From Glomus cerebriforme (taxonomy: Eukaryota; Glomeromycota; Glomeromycetes; Glomerales; Glomeraceae): a DNA stretch of 64,000 nucleotides. A model generated the notes under the pieces. That model worked only from the letters and a program-made list of their open reading frames with translations, was not told the DNA's origin and ran no database searches. How positions within the stretch are numbered: the stretch's first letter is position 1; every line of letters begins with the position of its first letter. Location of the stretch: positions 61,103 through 125,102 of the forward strand of contig QKYT01000220.1 of NCBI GenBank assembly GCA_003550305.1, in the 5' to 3' direction. The translations under genes and the position numbers were made by a program. Below, in pieces: positions 1 to 11,035 of this stretch.

Positions 1-1429
1 TCGCAAATGCCATTCTATACCATTGTTCTGGCCACTGCTCGAAGGTTGGTGAAGTAAGTGGGCTAATGATTTTTGCACCACCAGTTGAAAGAGCAAAATC
101 TGCTTTGTTTAGCTTATCTTGAGAATAAGTATATAACATTTCTTCAACAGCTTTCTTAATTTCTTGTCGCACCATATCCACAACATCATTATCTGATACA
201 CGATTACTTCGATATCTGACTAAATCATAATTTTGTGGCGGAATTCTTTTTTGGACTTCAGCCGCACAGACTGTTTTTACTTGATCAGCAACAACATCTC
301 GAATCAACAAATCATTATGCACAAATTCAGTGTCATCATTTAAGCTATAGTTTGATAAGTTACTGTTTTGTCGAAACACATTATGAATTTTTGGTATATA
401 TTTTGCGAATTCCAGGTTTTGAAGATTAGTCAAGTTATAAGGAGTACGGTAAAGAATAATAAAAATCATTGCTATTCCCACGGACGAAAATAACAATTTA
501 ATCAAGTTCGGTTGCGCTCTAACCGCGTTATTGGGACTTGTCAACATTGTTGAATTGGTATCGTTATTTGGATTCGCATTTCGAGGTGATACCATAGTTG
601 TTACATTTATCATTCTAATAAGTTTTTTCCAAACAGGCTCAATAAGATATTTGAAAATGATTATGTTTAAATTCAAGATCATCTGAATAATCAAATCTAA
701 TATTTCTTGCAAAATTAATTTGATTCTATTCAAACTATGGCTAGTAAATTCCGGGTGATAGTTTTGTAACTGAACGTTATTGTTTTCATCACCGATTCTT
801 GTATCAGATTCTTCTTGTACAACCGATGCCGCAGAACTTTCTAGAAGTTGAACACCTGATAATTGTCTAAAAGATCTTGAACTATTATCTTCATGAATAG
901 AATTCCCATCATATGAGACATAAGATTGATTTGCTGATGAGATCACTGAGTGGTAAGTGGTTTCAGAATTATAACCCGAAGAAGTTTCCGAAGTGACGAA
1001 GGGAGATGATGCACGCGATCTGTTATTAGCCGAGTGTACAGATTCAGTACCAATAAACGAATTCCCTCTAGATAATGAAAGTGATGAAGAACGAGAGAAA
1101 CTATAGTAGGAACTGCCTGAGTGACTGATAAGTAAATTTGAGCAAATTTCTTCAGATGAATGCTCGGAACCATCAGATAGCTGAGATTGTAAATTCAACG
1201 ATTCTGTTTGTACGATATTATAATCTTCGATCGGAACACTAGATACAGAATAAAAACTTGCATTTACACTATGTTGACTAAAAGATTGGCTAGCTGGTTG
1301 AATAAGAGAAATTGATGATTGTTGTTGAGTTCCTCGTTCATTTGACACCTCCCTATTCACCGACTGCGTCATTTGTTGTACAATTGTTCTTGTTTGAGAT
1401 CTCAGTTTTCTTTGGCTCGAATGTTTCAT
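1..1429 (-). CDS. SUN-domain nuclear envelope protein (Sad1/UNC-84 type), C-terminus cut off
   Basis: The frame opens at the ATG ending at 1429 and stays open to the window edge (about 476 residues), so the C-terminus is missing. Residues 1 to about 220 are Ser/Gln-rich and disordered. A hydrophobic segment lies near 230-265 and a clear single transmembrane helix near 308-327. About 110 luminal residues follow, then at about 442 the beginning of a SUN domain (ADFALSTGGAKI, then a stretch with WPEQWY). SUN proteins span the inner nuclear membrane and bind KASH proteins in the perinuclear space, linking the nucleus or spindle pole body to the cytoskeleton. The architecture (disordered nucleoplasmic tail, TM, luminal SUN) matches that family. 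The assignment rests on the first 35 or so residues of the SUN domain plus topology. No intron is seen in the visible part. Dus4 lies divergently upstream. Confidence 0.8.
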   Translation of the reverse strand, partial: MKHSSQRKLRSQTRTIVQQMTQSVNREVSNERGTQQQSSISLIQPASQSFSQHSVNASFYSVSSVPIEDYNIVQTESLNLQSQLSDGSEHSSEEICSNLLISHSGSSYYSFSRSSSLSLSRGNSFIGTESVHSANNRSRASSPFVTSETSSGYNSETTYHSVISSANQSYVSYDGNSIHEDNSSRSFRQLSGVQLLESSAASVVQEESDTRIGDENNNVQLQNYHPEFTSHSLNRIKLILQEILDLIIQMILNLNIIIFKYLIEPVWKKLIRMINVTTMVSPRNANPNNDTNSTMLTSPNNAVRAQPNLIKLLFSSVGIAMIFIILYRTPYNLTNLQNLEFAKYIPKIHNVFRQNSNLSNYSLNDDTEFVHNDLLIRDVVADQVKTVCAAEVQKRIPPQNYDLVRYRSNRVSDNDVVDMVRQEIKKAVEEMLYTYSQDKLNKADFALSTGGAKIISPLTSPTFEQWPEQWYRMAFA

Positions 1430-1902
1430 AACTTTTGGATAGACGTAATTGGTGGTAGTTAAAGTAATTTATTGCGTCGTTACGTATTGTGACAAACTGT
1501 CTTTATTTGATAGTTGCGAAGAGCAGAAACTATAAATCACGCGTTATATACAATTGTAAACAAGAACACGTGACGGTAAAACATTTATCATTTATATCGG
1601 CCGCATTTTGTTCCGTGATTGTGTTACTGATAAAGGGTAATTTACTGAAGAAATTCGTCAGTTTTCAAGTTTTTTTGTTTTTTTTTCCTGTTTTTAGCAA
1701 GAAATTGTGACGTTTTTTTTTAGATTTCTTAGATAATCTTATGAAAAAGACAAACGCATTTAATGATATATAGTATGATGATTAAATTTTGAACGAGATT
1801 CCAAGCCGTGTTTAGTATCAAATCACATGTATTTAGGTTATGTAATCCTGGATAATCTTTTGATAAAATTTATTTCCTTTCTCTTAAAAATATACTAATA
1901 AA
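1430..1902. other. Divergent spacer between SUN gene and DUS4
   Basis: About 470 bases between two start codons. It should hold both promoters and 5' UTRs. I see T-rich and A-rich runs but no convincing TATA box, RNA gene or repeat. Confidence 0.5.
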
Positions 1903-3168
1903 ATGGCAACAAAGACATCAGTTTTAGAGCTTTTTAATATTAATAATTCTGCCTCTGATCCTTCAAATAATAAAAAGTATATTAATGTATGTGCACCAAT
2001 GGTTAGATATAGTAAATTGCCTTTTCGTGAATTAGTTCGTAGGTAAATAATATTTCACTATGCATTAATCATTTATTTTAACCTTTTCTTATATATATTT
2101 TTTTAGTTATAATGTAGATTTAGCGTATACGCCAATGATATTAGCAAAAGAATTTAAAAATTCAAATATTGCAAGAAATTTTGATTTTACTACTAATAAA
2201 AATGATAAACCTTTAATAATACAATTTGCAAGTAATAATAGTATTGATTTATTAAGAGCTGTCGAATTAATTGTCAATTATGTTGATGGAATAGGTAATA
2301 AATTACGGTAATTAGAAATTTTTTTATGATCAAAAATTAATGAAATTAATGGTTAACTTTAACTTTTTTAGATATCAATTGTGGATGTCCACAAAAATGG
2401 GCTATAAATGAAGGAATTGGAGTGCATTTAATGGAAAAACCCGAACTTATAAGTGATATGATTAAAACTATTAAAAGGAATATACCAAATTTACCATGTT
2501 CAATTAAAATTAGAATTCATAATGATATGAGGTAAGCGTTATATACATGTTAAGATATTAGCTTTTTCGAGAATTTTCTAATTCCTTTCCTTTTTCTCTT
2601 TTTCTCTCATATGTAGGAAGACGATAGAATTTGTAAAAAGAGCAGAATCAATAGGAATAGATTTTATAGCAGTACATGGACGTACACGTAGACAAAAATC
2701 AACTGAACTAGTTAATTTAAATGCAATAAAATTAATTAAAGAAAATTTGAAAGTTCCTGTTATTGCTAATGGTAATATATTTACTTTATCTGATGCTGAA
2801 AATATTTATAAGGAAACTAGTATAGATGGTGTAATGTCTGCTAGAGGTTTGTTAAAAAATCCTGCTTTGTTTGCTGATTATGATTTTGCTCCTTGGGATT
2901 GTATTGAAAATTTTGTTAGATTATCAATTGCTTATGGAACAAATCACTTTATATTTCACCATCATTTGTAAGTATATTAAATTATGATTTATTATAATTA
3001 TTTCGCTTTATTTTAATTTCAATTAATTAGTTATTATACGTAATTTATAGAATGTATATGTTTGAGGATGTTATGAGTAATGCAGAGAAAAAAACTTTTA
3101 ATACATTGACAAGCATTCCTGCAATTATAGATCATTTAGAAGAACATTACGGATTACAACTAAAATAA
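1903..3168 (+). CDS. DUS4: tRNA-dihydrouridine synthase, Dus4 type
   Basis: Five exons (1903-2042, 2107-2294, 2372-2531, 2617-2967, 3051-3168) join in frame to 318 residues, close to the usual Dus4 length. The FMN-binding TIM barrel starts with CAPMVRYSKLPFR. The catalytic-cysteine motif reads DINCGCPQKWA, the form typical of Dus4. The FMN-phosphate region is seen as VPVIANGNI and DGVMSARGLLKNP. Dus4 reduces uridines 20a and 20b in the D-loop of cytoplasmic tRNAs using NAD(P)H. The product has no extra zinc-finger or RNA-binding domain, which argues against Dus2 or Dus3. All junctions are GT-AG. The TIM-barrel motif order and the unbroken joined frame make this call firm. Confidence 0.93.
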
Positions 3169-3320
3169 TATTTTCTTAATATTGAAGAAAATAATAAAAA
3201 ATCATTATACATTTCTTTCTGTTGCAGATTTATTAACAATAAGAAATCGATTTACTTCTTACAATGTTCCAGTTCGGTATAAATATTACTGCGGAAGAAA
3301 ACCAAATAAAAAGTAATTTA

Positions 3321-4269
3321 TTAGTTATCAGTCTGCATTTCATCTTCATCATCCGATCGTCCTTCTCTGAAACGTGGATTCTTTTTTTTTTTTAAAAAAA
3401 AAAAAAAAGAATAAGTATATTCGTTTAATACTTAATTAAGTACATCTAAAGATACCATACCTTAACCTTTTCACGATTTTCACGTTCATCATCTTCGGTT
3501 CTATCACGTTTCTTTGAACCTGAAGCTAAAAAAGATTTTTAAAATATAAATAAATTTCCAGCACCTTAATTCAAAAATTCATTAAAGTACATACATTTTC
3601 CTTTATATTCTTGAGCACCACTTGGAATAATAGTAATAGCTTCATATTCTTCTTTTTGTCTTCTCGCACGTTCAGCTTCTTGTCTAGCGCGAACATGGCC
3701 CCAACCTCCACGTCCTGAATCGAAATCCTGACGATACTCATCACGTACTTGTCCCCCTGATCTACCTCTACCAAATTGCCTACCATCTCTATATCCTGGA
3801 TCTAAATCTGTTCTGATAATCCTTTCGTCCAATTTTGTACTATTAATATATTTCATACAATCTAATGCATCTTGATGATGATAATACCTATATGCAAAAA
3901 CTTTTAGAAACGCTTTAAATAAAAAGTTTAACAACGAAGGAGATAAAAGTACTTACTCAACGAAACAAAAGCCGCAGGGAGTTTTTTGAAATTTATCTAA
4001 TCCCATAATAATTCTTTTTATTTCACCTGCTTTTGAAAATAATTCGTAAATTTGTTCTTCTGTAGTATAAAAAGAAAGATTCCCGACATATAACGTAGTA
4101 CTATGTGAAAGATCTTTTGCAAGATCTGTTGAAGAACCCTATGTTCAATTAAGGAAAGAAGGTTAGTAAAAAGTAATTAAATAATAACAAATCAAATACA
4201 AGTTAGGACCTGATATTGTTGATCTTTATATGAAGAAGGAACGCAGAGAGGTTGAACGATATTAGCCAT
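3321..4269 (-). CDS. CBC2: Nuclear cap-binding protein subunit 2 (CBP20)
   Basis: Five exons (4210-4269, 3957-4138, 3595-3887, 3461-3525, 3321-3380) give exactly 220 codons including the stop. One RRM occupies about residues 35-115 with RNP2 ([11 protein letters not shown]) and RNP1 (CGFCFVEYY). It is followed by the CBP20 signature [26 protein letters not shown], given here in pieces: RTDLDPGY, then GRQFGRG, then SGGQVRDEY. These residues stack on the 7-methylguanosine cap when the protein is bound to CBP80. The tail is an Arg/Glu/Asp-rich fungal extension, making it longer than human CBP20 (156 residues). It acts in the nuclear cap-binding complex on pre-mRNA, in splicing and export. Its start codon lies 169 bp from that of SRPRB on the other strand. 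The last intron contains a T-run/A-run palindrome at about 3381-3409. Confidence 0.95.
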
Positions 4270-4438
4270 GACGGTAAAGTTGTTAGAGAAAACTATACAT
4301 CGAATGCGGAAAAAATTTACATTGGTTTATTTATAAATATTTAATATTTGGGGTAGATCATTGATTTGAATCTTACGTCATACGTTATTTAACTGTATCG
4401 TTTTATTTTTTTTTCAATGAACTATAAATTATTCGGAA

Positions 4439-5604
4439 ATGGACAACTCAACGTTTACCTTGATCACTTGGATTATTTTAACAATTTTGGCAATAATTAT
4501 TGCAAGTACGTTATATTGAATATTGGATTTCTTTTGAAATTCTAAATATACTTAAAAAAAATTTTTTCACATATTATTTGTTATTCAAGTTATATTCAAT
4601 GTGTTAAAAAATCGTTCAAGAAAGGATACATTTCTTATACTAGGATTAGCAGACTCTGGTAAAACATCATTTTTTATTAAAGTAAGTTAACTTATATTTA
4701 AATATTTCATTTTAATTTGATACATTACATTTCGAATAATTCTAATATTTGATTTATTTTAGTTAAGAGATGGAAAACAAGTGCAGACGCATACATCAAT
4801 GAAAGAAAATGAAGGATATATTAACCTTGAAAATAACGTACGTACTATTAACATTTTTTTTATAATTAATCTTATTATTTAAACTTATATTACCTTTATT
4901 AAAATAGGGTATACCATTAACAAAAGTTCCGATACATTTTGTCGATGTGCCAGGACACGAAAAATTACGATTTAAATTTTCAGATTTTATACCGATTACA
5001 CGTGGAATTATATTTCTTGTTGATAGTTCAACATGTGTAAAGAATGTACGATCAATAGCAGAGTAAGTAAACAAATTTATTCCTTCCAGGAATTTTTACG
5101 ATTCTTCCTATGGTTGGTCTATTGATTATAAAATTCAACTATCCAATGTATTTGTTTATATGATTTTACTAATTGTACTACTATATCATATTAGATATCT
5201 TTATGATATATTTTCAAATAAAGATGTTATAAAACATAATATACCTACTTTAATCGCTTGTAATAAAAGTGATATGATTACAGCATTACCTCCTGAACGA
5301 ATTCAAACAATGTTAGAAAATGAAATGTACGTAATCTTTCAAAAATCGTTATAACCCTTTTTTTTTAATTTATTAATATGTAAATTTTTTTTTTATTAGA
5401 AACAAACTTCGAAATACACGTACTTCAGCTTTGGATAATCAAGATTCTTCTATAACAGATAACATAGAATTTTTAGGATATGAAAATGAAAAATTTAAAT
5501 TTGAACATTTAGAAAATGAAACTCATTTTGAAAAATGTTCTGTAGATAAGAATGAAATTGCAGAAATTAAAAACTGGATTGCTGAGGTTTATGGAGGACG
5601 ATAA
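4439..5604 (+). CDS. SRPRB: Signal recognition particle receptor subunit beta
   Basis: Multi-exon gene. It opens with a short N-terminus and one transmembrane helix (about residues 6-25: FTLITWIILTILAIIIAIIF). An Arf-like GTPase domain follows: G1 GLADSGKTS, G3 DVPGHEKLR, G4 NKSD, and a C-terminal helix ending AEVYGGR. SR-beta anchors SR-alpha on the ER membrane during co-translational targeting. The G1 motif (ADSGKT rather than GxxxxGKT with Gly before Lys) and DVPGH are typical of SR-beta and set it apart from Arf and Sar1. Exon junctions were checked at 4505 (GCA A / TT), 5060 region (GA / A TAT) and 5397 region, all in frame. The start at 4439 is the first ATG before the TM segment. Confidence 0.92.
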
Positions 5605-5816
5605 TATATATATTATTTAATGATAAAAACCATATAAATTTTAAGGATATTAAATGATCCTTAAATATAATATTCATGAACGGTTCAATAACATAATAAT
5701 ATTAAATTTCTAAAAACTTAAAATACTTATTTAGTATGCATATATTTATCAGCAAAATTGTTAATCTTAAAACATAAAACAAAATTTTATTATTTAGCAT
5801 TCATAAATTCAAGATT

Positions 5817-8279
5817 TTATGACAATGGATCTTCGTCTTCCATAACTTCATCCGCATGTATAAAATCTTCAAACATTTGAGAAGAATCTCCTCCATAATT
5901 GGTACTAATGGCCAGACCAGTATAATTTGAATGATCTTCGATGTTTGGATCTCCAGTAAGACCACTAAGTTGAAGATTTGGATCATTTGTTAAACCAGGC
6001 ATATTAGCAGAACTAAAATACCCTTGAGGATCTATTCCTCCCATTCCTCCCATTCCTTCAATTCCTCCAATCCCTTGAATATCTTTCAATCCTTCTAACT
6101 CTTCGATTCCTTCGATTCCAGAAGTATCATGTAATTCGCTCGTATTAACTAAATCTTTTCCGATTTCAAAATGTGAAAGTCCTTGATTAAGTTCGACTAA
6201 CCCTTCATGTTCAGAATTTCCTTCCATCAATAATTCTTCACTTATTGCATCTTCTTGCATCAAATCATTATGACCCTCAACTTCCACATCTGATTCCGGC
6301 CCATCTCGAATTTGTATTAATGTAACTGGGTTGTGAGGTTGAATTACGATATCTAGTTCCTTTTCTGTTCGTTCTTGTAATTTCACCAATTCCTATTAAA
6401 AGACATTTATTTATTGTGTGAAATTAAGAATATAAAATAATTCACAAATTATTATTTTTACCTCCATGGTGTTACATTTGCTAAGATCATTCATGCTTTT
6501 AGATAATATATTAGAATGTCGTTTGAATTCCTCAATCTTTTCGGAATGTTCACTATTCAACTTTTCGATATCTGCCTGATGCACAGCCTATTTATAATAT
6601 ATAATATTAAATCAATTACGTTAAAAATATCAAATTCATAAGCAATAATATATTTTATTTGACGAACCAATTGCTGTTTTAATTCGTCGATATTCTTCTC
6701 TTGATAAACTGAAGTAGGTGGTATTATAGAACCTAAAAACATTTTTTGAATAGGAAATGTAGATAGATTAAATATTGAGATTATTTCTTTTATATTATTT
6801 ATGAAATCATTAACGTAATTAGAACTAATAACTTACTAACGCTATATGCGGAAAAAATCTCAGAGATATAATCGTGGTTTCTTTTAAATCTTGACATCGC
6901 AACTTCTCTAAATTTCAGATTGTCGATTTCGTCTAATAACAGATAAAATTAACACGTATTGATTTTAATAATTTTTTTTGACTTTAGAATATTATAATTG
7001 TACCTCCCGAGGGTTCATCGGCTTCTTCAACAGAGGCGGCAGCGGCGGTAGCAGTAGCGGCAGCTTTATTCTAAATTGTAAATTTAATTATATACTTAAT
7101 TAGTAATTTAGACTAAGAAATAACTTAATAAAATATATATATACACCTTAGTATTCTTTGTGCGTCTTCCTGTTGATTTTGTTGGAGTCTGTGGCATTCC
7201 CGGCTGTGGTCCACGTTGAACATTACGAGACTGAAATTGAACGTAAGAGTTACCCATCGGTGAAGGAGTACCTGTAGCAGGACCACGAGCCAAAGCAGAA
7301 GGCGGTGTATGCATTGACGAAGGACCAGGTGACTGGATCGCCATTGGCGAAATAGCATTCGGTGGTCGCCCGTAAGGATTCATACTTTGTTGCATGGGTG
7401 CCATAGGTGTCATAGGATATCTGCCTTGCGCTGGATGTCTTGCATATGGCGGAACAATCTGTTGCTCTATACGCATTATATAATTTTCCTTAGAATATTG
7501 AATACCCTATAAATAATAGGTTTTCGTAGCATCAAAAATAATTAAGTTTCAGAAATGGTTATAAATTTTACTTACGATGTCCATCGGGTAAAGAATAATG
7601 TAATAATTGAAGATCTTGATGATCGTTTACGAATCGATATCTCCTTCTACTTCTACTTATTACTTGATCGCCAGGCGCGAGACCTTGTAATCTTTCCATA
7701 CAAAGCAATTCCTTTATTAATAAATTAGTGGAACTGTTAGCATAGAATACAAGGTGGTCAAACGTGTTATCCACTCTTACTTACCCTTCCATCTGGTAAT
7801 GATATTTTGCGGGTTACTTCAGGATCCAAATAAGTATAACTATCGATTATAAATAAAATGAATGTTAAAAAACCTAATGTATATAAATTAAATTATCGAT
7901 GCGTTCATCAAATAAGTGAAAACATACTTTTAGTACATACCCATCTGATGGAATTTCCGCCGCGTTTGGAGGCAGAGATATGAGATATATTTGTCCTCCT
8001 GCAATAAGATTATAATTAATAATTTTTTCCTTATGCAAAATTCGGATATAAAAGTGACCAATAAACACCTTGCGGCTTATCAATTATTGAGTATGTGAAA
8101 GTAACATTTGCTATTACATTCGCTAACTTGCTAAGTATATCCGCGACATAAGTATACGACACTTCTAATTGTGGCTTATATTCAATGTTAGCCAAGCGAA
8201 AAAGATCTTTAGAAGAAGGGTTGCTATAGGACATCCCTTGCATGGATTGTTTTAGACCTCCTGGTATCGCGCTTGCCAT
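5817..8279 (-). CDS. ssr4: SWI/SNF and RSC chromatin-remodelling complex subunit Ssr4
   Basis: Many-exon gene read from the ATG ending at 8279. The N-terminal part carries the Ssr4/SWI-SNF_N pattern: LEVSYTYVADILSK, then SIIDKPQGGQIYLISLPP, then IPSDGYTYLDPE, then LPDGR and APGDQVISRSRRRYRF. A Pro/Met/Gln-rich linker follows (about 7130-7470), then an Ala run, then the second conserved block (DEIDNLKFREVAMSRFKRNHDYI followed by EIFSAYS and IIPP). The end is a coiled coil and an acidic, Gly/Ile/Glu-repetitive tail ending EDEDPLS. Fungal Ssr4 proteins share this two-block plan and act with ATP-dependent nucleosome remodellers in the nucleus. The call is from recalled family motifs, not a search. 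The tail from 5817 to 6389 is unusually repetitive. The exon from 8280 upward begins after a good acceptor, so the 5' UTR is probably spliced. Confidence 0.72.
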
Positions 8280-9586
8280 TTTGTAATGTAACGCGTCTAT
8301 AAGAGATGTTGAGCTAACTGAAACAAACAACACTCTTTTTTATTATATAATATTATAGTACAACGTGATTGAGATTTTGGCTTTTGTGTAATATGTATAA
8401 CATTTATCTTTTCATAGAAAAAATGATCTATATAAAGTACTGTACTTTGTTAAACTTATAATTCCGGCCAAAATTATACAATCACGACAAATAAATATAT
8501 TTTTTGCTGATCACATGACACCACGCACTTTGTTCATTTACCCTGTATCACCACAAAAAATTTCACCCCACGTCGTAGTTTAAATAGTTCACCCCTGGGG
8601 GGGGGGGGGGGGAGAAAAAAAAAGTTTTATTAAAAGCGTCACATAAAAAAAAAAAAAAAAAAAAAAAAAATTCACCCCACGTGACATGTGGCCGGCATTA
8701 CGGCATTAAGAAATTAACCATGTGATGAATAATGGCGTGATAAATAAGTTTTCACCCGTTGAAAAAATTTTAAGTTCCTGGTAAAAATATGATTGGCTAA
8801 AAAACGCAGTTATGTGGCACAAGTAGGGCGTCCGATTTTGGACGATCAGTAACTTATTTTTAGGCAAAAATATTTTAATTTCAATGATTTTCAAATATGA
8901 ACAAAATTATTTATATGTATTTTATTACAAAAAATTTAAAAATATTTTTATTCATCCAAATATTCACGTTACTTAATGTATTCTATACTCTATTGAACAA
9001 CTCGGTCAGTTTAGTTTAATGTCATAAAATAAAAAAACATATATGCGCACAATAAATTTCATTACAAAAAATGATAATTAACCTATGAAAACTATGATGA
9101 AAATTAATATCTAAATATTTTCATATCCATTAAACGACTTTGCTTATTCAATAAAAGCTAGTTTTGTTTGACCAAAGTGCTTAAATTACCTACAAAGTGC
9201 CTGCATAAAAATATAATAAAATTGAGTATAGCTTCATGAATATTTAAGCTAGCTTAATGAAAATTAAAATATGAATAGTTTCATACCTGTTGAACAACTT
9301 TACTTAGATATCTTCCAAACAATTTTACTTAGTTTAGTAAAAGTGTTTCCAAAGTGTTGTAAAGTTTCTAAAAATAAAAAAACGCGTTTATTAAAAAAAA
9401 TATTCAAAATAAAAATATTTCTACATGCTGCAAATAAAACTTTTAAAAAACTTAAAGAAGAGAAAGGAAAGTTTGGAGTGTAAGCGATAAACAAATAAAT
9501 CAGTGGTCGTGCCACTATCACGTGGGGGAACAGGATAAAAACGTATACCCCCTGGAACAGGTTGATTCCCCTTTCATTTTTTAAAA
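8280..9586. other. 1.3 kb spacer with homopolymer tracts and short repeats
   Basis: No gene seen. It contains a run of 16 G at 8597-8612, a run of more than 20 A at about 8647-8670, and a 12 bp direct repeat TTCACCCCACGT at 8562-8573 and 8671-8682. From about 8890 to 9480 a loose, decayed repeat of roughly 140 bp appears three times, with shared words such as GAACAACTT(T)ACTTAG and CCAAAGTG. Short ORFs here look random. Confidence 0.5.
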
Positions 9587-10840
9587 ATGGCTTTAAGTTT
9601 GACCAAGGTTATTCAAAATGCTCGTAAACAACATACAGCTACCGTATTCTTTTTGCATGTAGGGCTTTTGTTATAAATCGAATTTTTTCTTAAAAAATTT
9701 TTACAATATACTTTTCATATAGGGCTTGGGTGATAGCGGGGATGGTTGGGCTCCTGTAACAGCAGAAATGGGTTACACGTTGGAACATGTCAAATTCATT
9801 CTTCCAAACGCGTAAGAAATCATACTCATTTTTTATATAATTTTTCTTCTCTAAACCGGTCAATGCTATTATTTAGTCCTATTCGACCAGTAACCGTAAA
9901 TTATGGCGCTAGAATGCCCGCATGGTATTTTAATTAATTCAAATTAATATTCAAATTAGTATCCGATTAGTTTTGTGCGTGAATTTGAATATTTTATACT
10001 TTAAGGTATGACATTTATGCGTTGGCGAATACTGAAGATGTCCTTAATCAAAGAGTGGATGAAGAAGGAGTTTTATTGTCCATTGCTTCAGGTTATAATT
10101 TACAAAGCTTTAGTTGAAAATCAGTTAATTCCTAAAACGACACTGAAATTGTTTTACAATTATATAGTAAATCGTCTTGTACGTGGTGAAATTGACGCGG
10201 GTATTCCTTCAGATCGTATTGTTATTGGAGGATTCTCCCAGGGAGCAGCGGTTGGAATTACCGTTGGATTATTATCCGAATATCGCCTGGCTGGAATTAT
10301 AGGGTAAATTAAATTATGATTGAATCGTTATTTTATTTGAAAATTTAATTTAGGAAATTCACTTACATTGCTAATTATTTATTATATATAGACTGAGTGG
10401 ATATGTTCCTCTGAAAGAAAAAACATTTACTGTATGATTCATTATTCTTTTTATTATCTGTTATCGTACAACCATTAAATTTATTCGATCAATTCGTTGA
10501 AAAAATCGTTATTTTTTTTAGATGGCCACTGACGCAAATAAGAATACACCTATTTTCATGGGTCATGGCGATAGTGATATGGTATTTATTTTTTCGATTT
10601 ATAGTTCAATTTTGATGATATATGAAATATGAATAACAAATTAACAACTGATCAAAATTTTGTTTATAGATTTTGCCTTATCAGATTGGGAAGTTGTCAC
10701 ATGATCTTCTTAAATCAGGGGGATATTCCGGCGTAACATTTAAAACTTACTATGGTATGGGACACCAATACTCTCAGAAAGAAATCAAAGACGTGATAGC
10801 TGACGTGATTTCATTTTTGCAAGAAGTCATTCCTGCTTAG
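9587..10840 (+). CDS. APT1: Acyl-protein thioesterase 1 / lysophospholipase
   Basis: Alpha/beta hydrolase of the APT1/carboxylesterase family, about 230 residues from seven exons. Signature elements in order: FFLHGLGDSGDGW (oxyanion-hole loop), PNAPIRPVTVNYGARMPAWYDI, the nucleophile elbow GGFSQGAA, SGYVPL, then GHGDSD with the catalytic Asp, and GMGHQYS with the catalytic His. It removes palmitate from cysteines of cytoplasmic membrane-associated proteins such as Ras and G-alpha. Two junctions use less common donors (GTAGGG near 9659 and GTTATA near 10093), but the joined frame keeps every family motif. The start MALSLTKVIQ lies just before the hydrolase core, as usual for fungal APT1, which has almost no N-terminal extension. 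The next gene starts about 195 bp downstream on the same strand. Confidence 0.92.
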
Positions 10841-11035
10841 AATTCAGAATAAAATTTTACATATAATTTATTGTTAACACAAATTTAATTTTAAAATGAA
10901 AATGCAAGTCACGTAATTTTTGTGGTACAAAAACTTGGTAATACGCAACTAAGCCACTAAAAATTTAAATAAATTCTTTCTTTTTCATATTATTCTTAAC
11001 AAAAGAATAATCTTAAAAAAAAAAAAAAATAAATA

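Noticed and set aside
7108..7476. Separate gene beginning at a Met-rich, Pro-rich ORF
   Set aside because: It is a linker exon of Ssr4, lying between the two conserved blocks on the same strand with valid splice sites.
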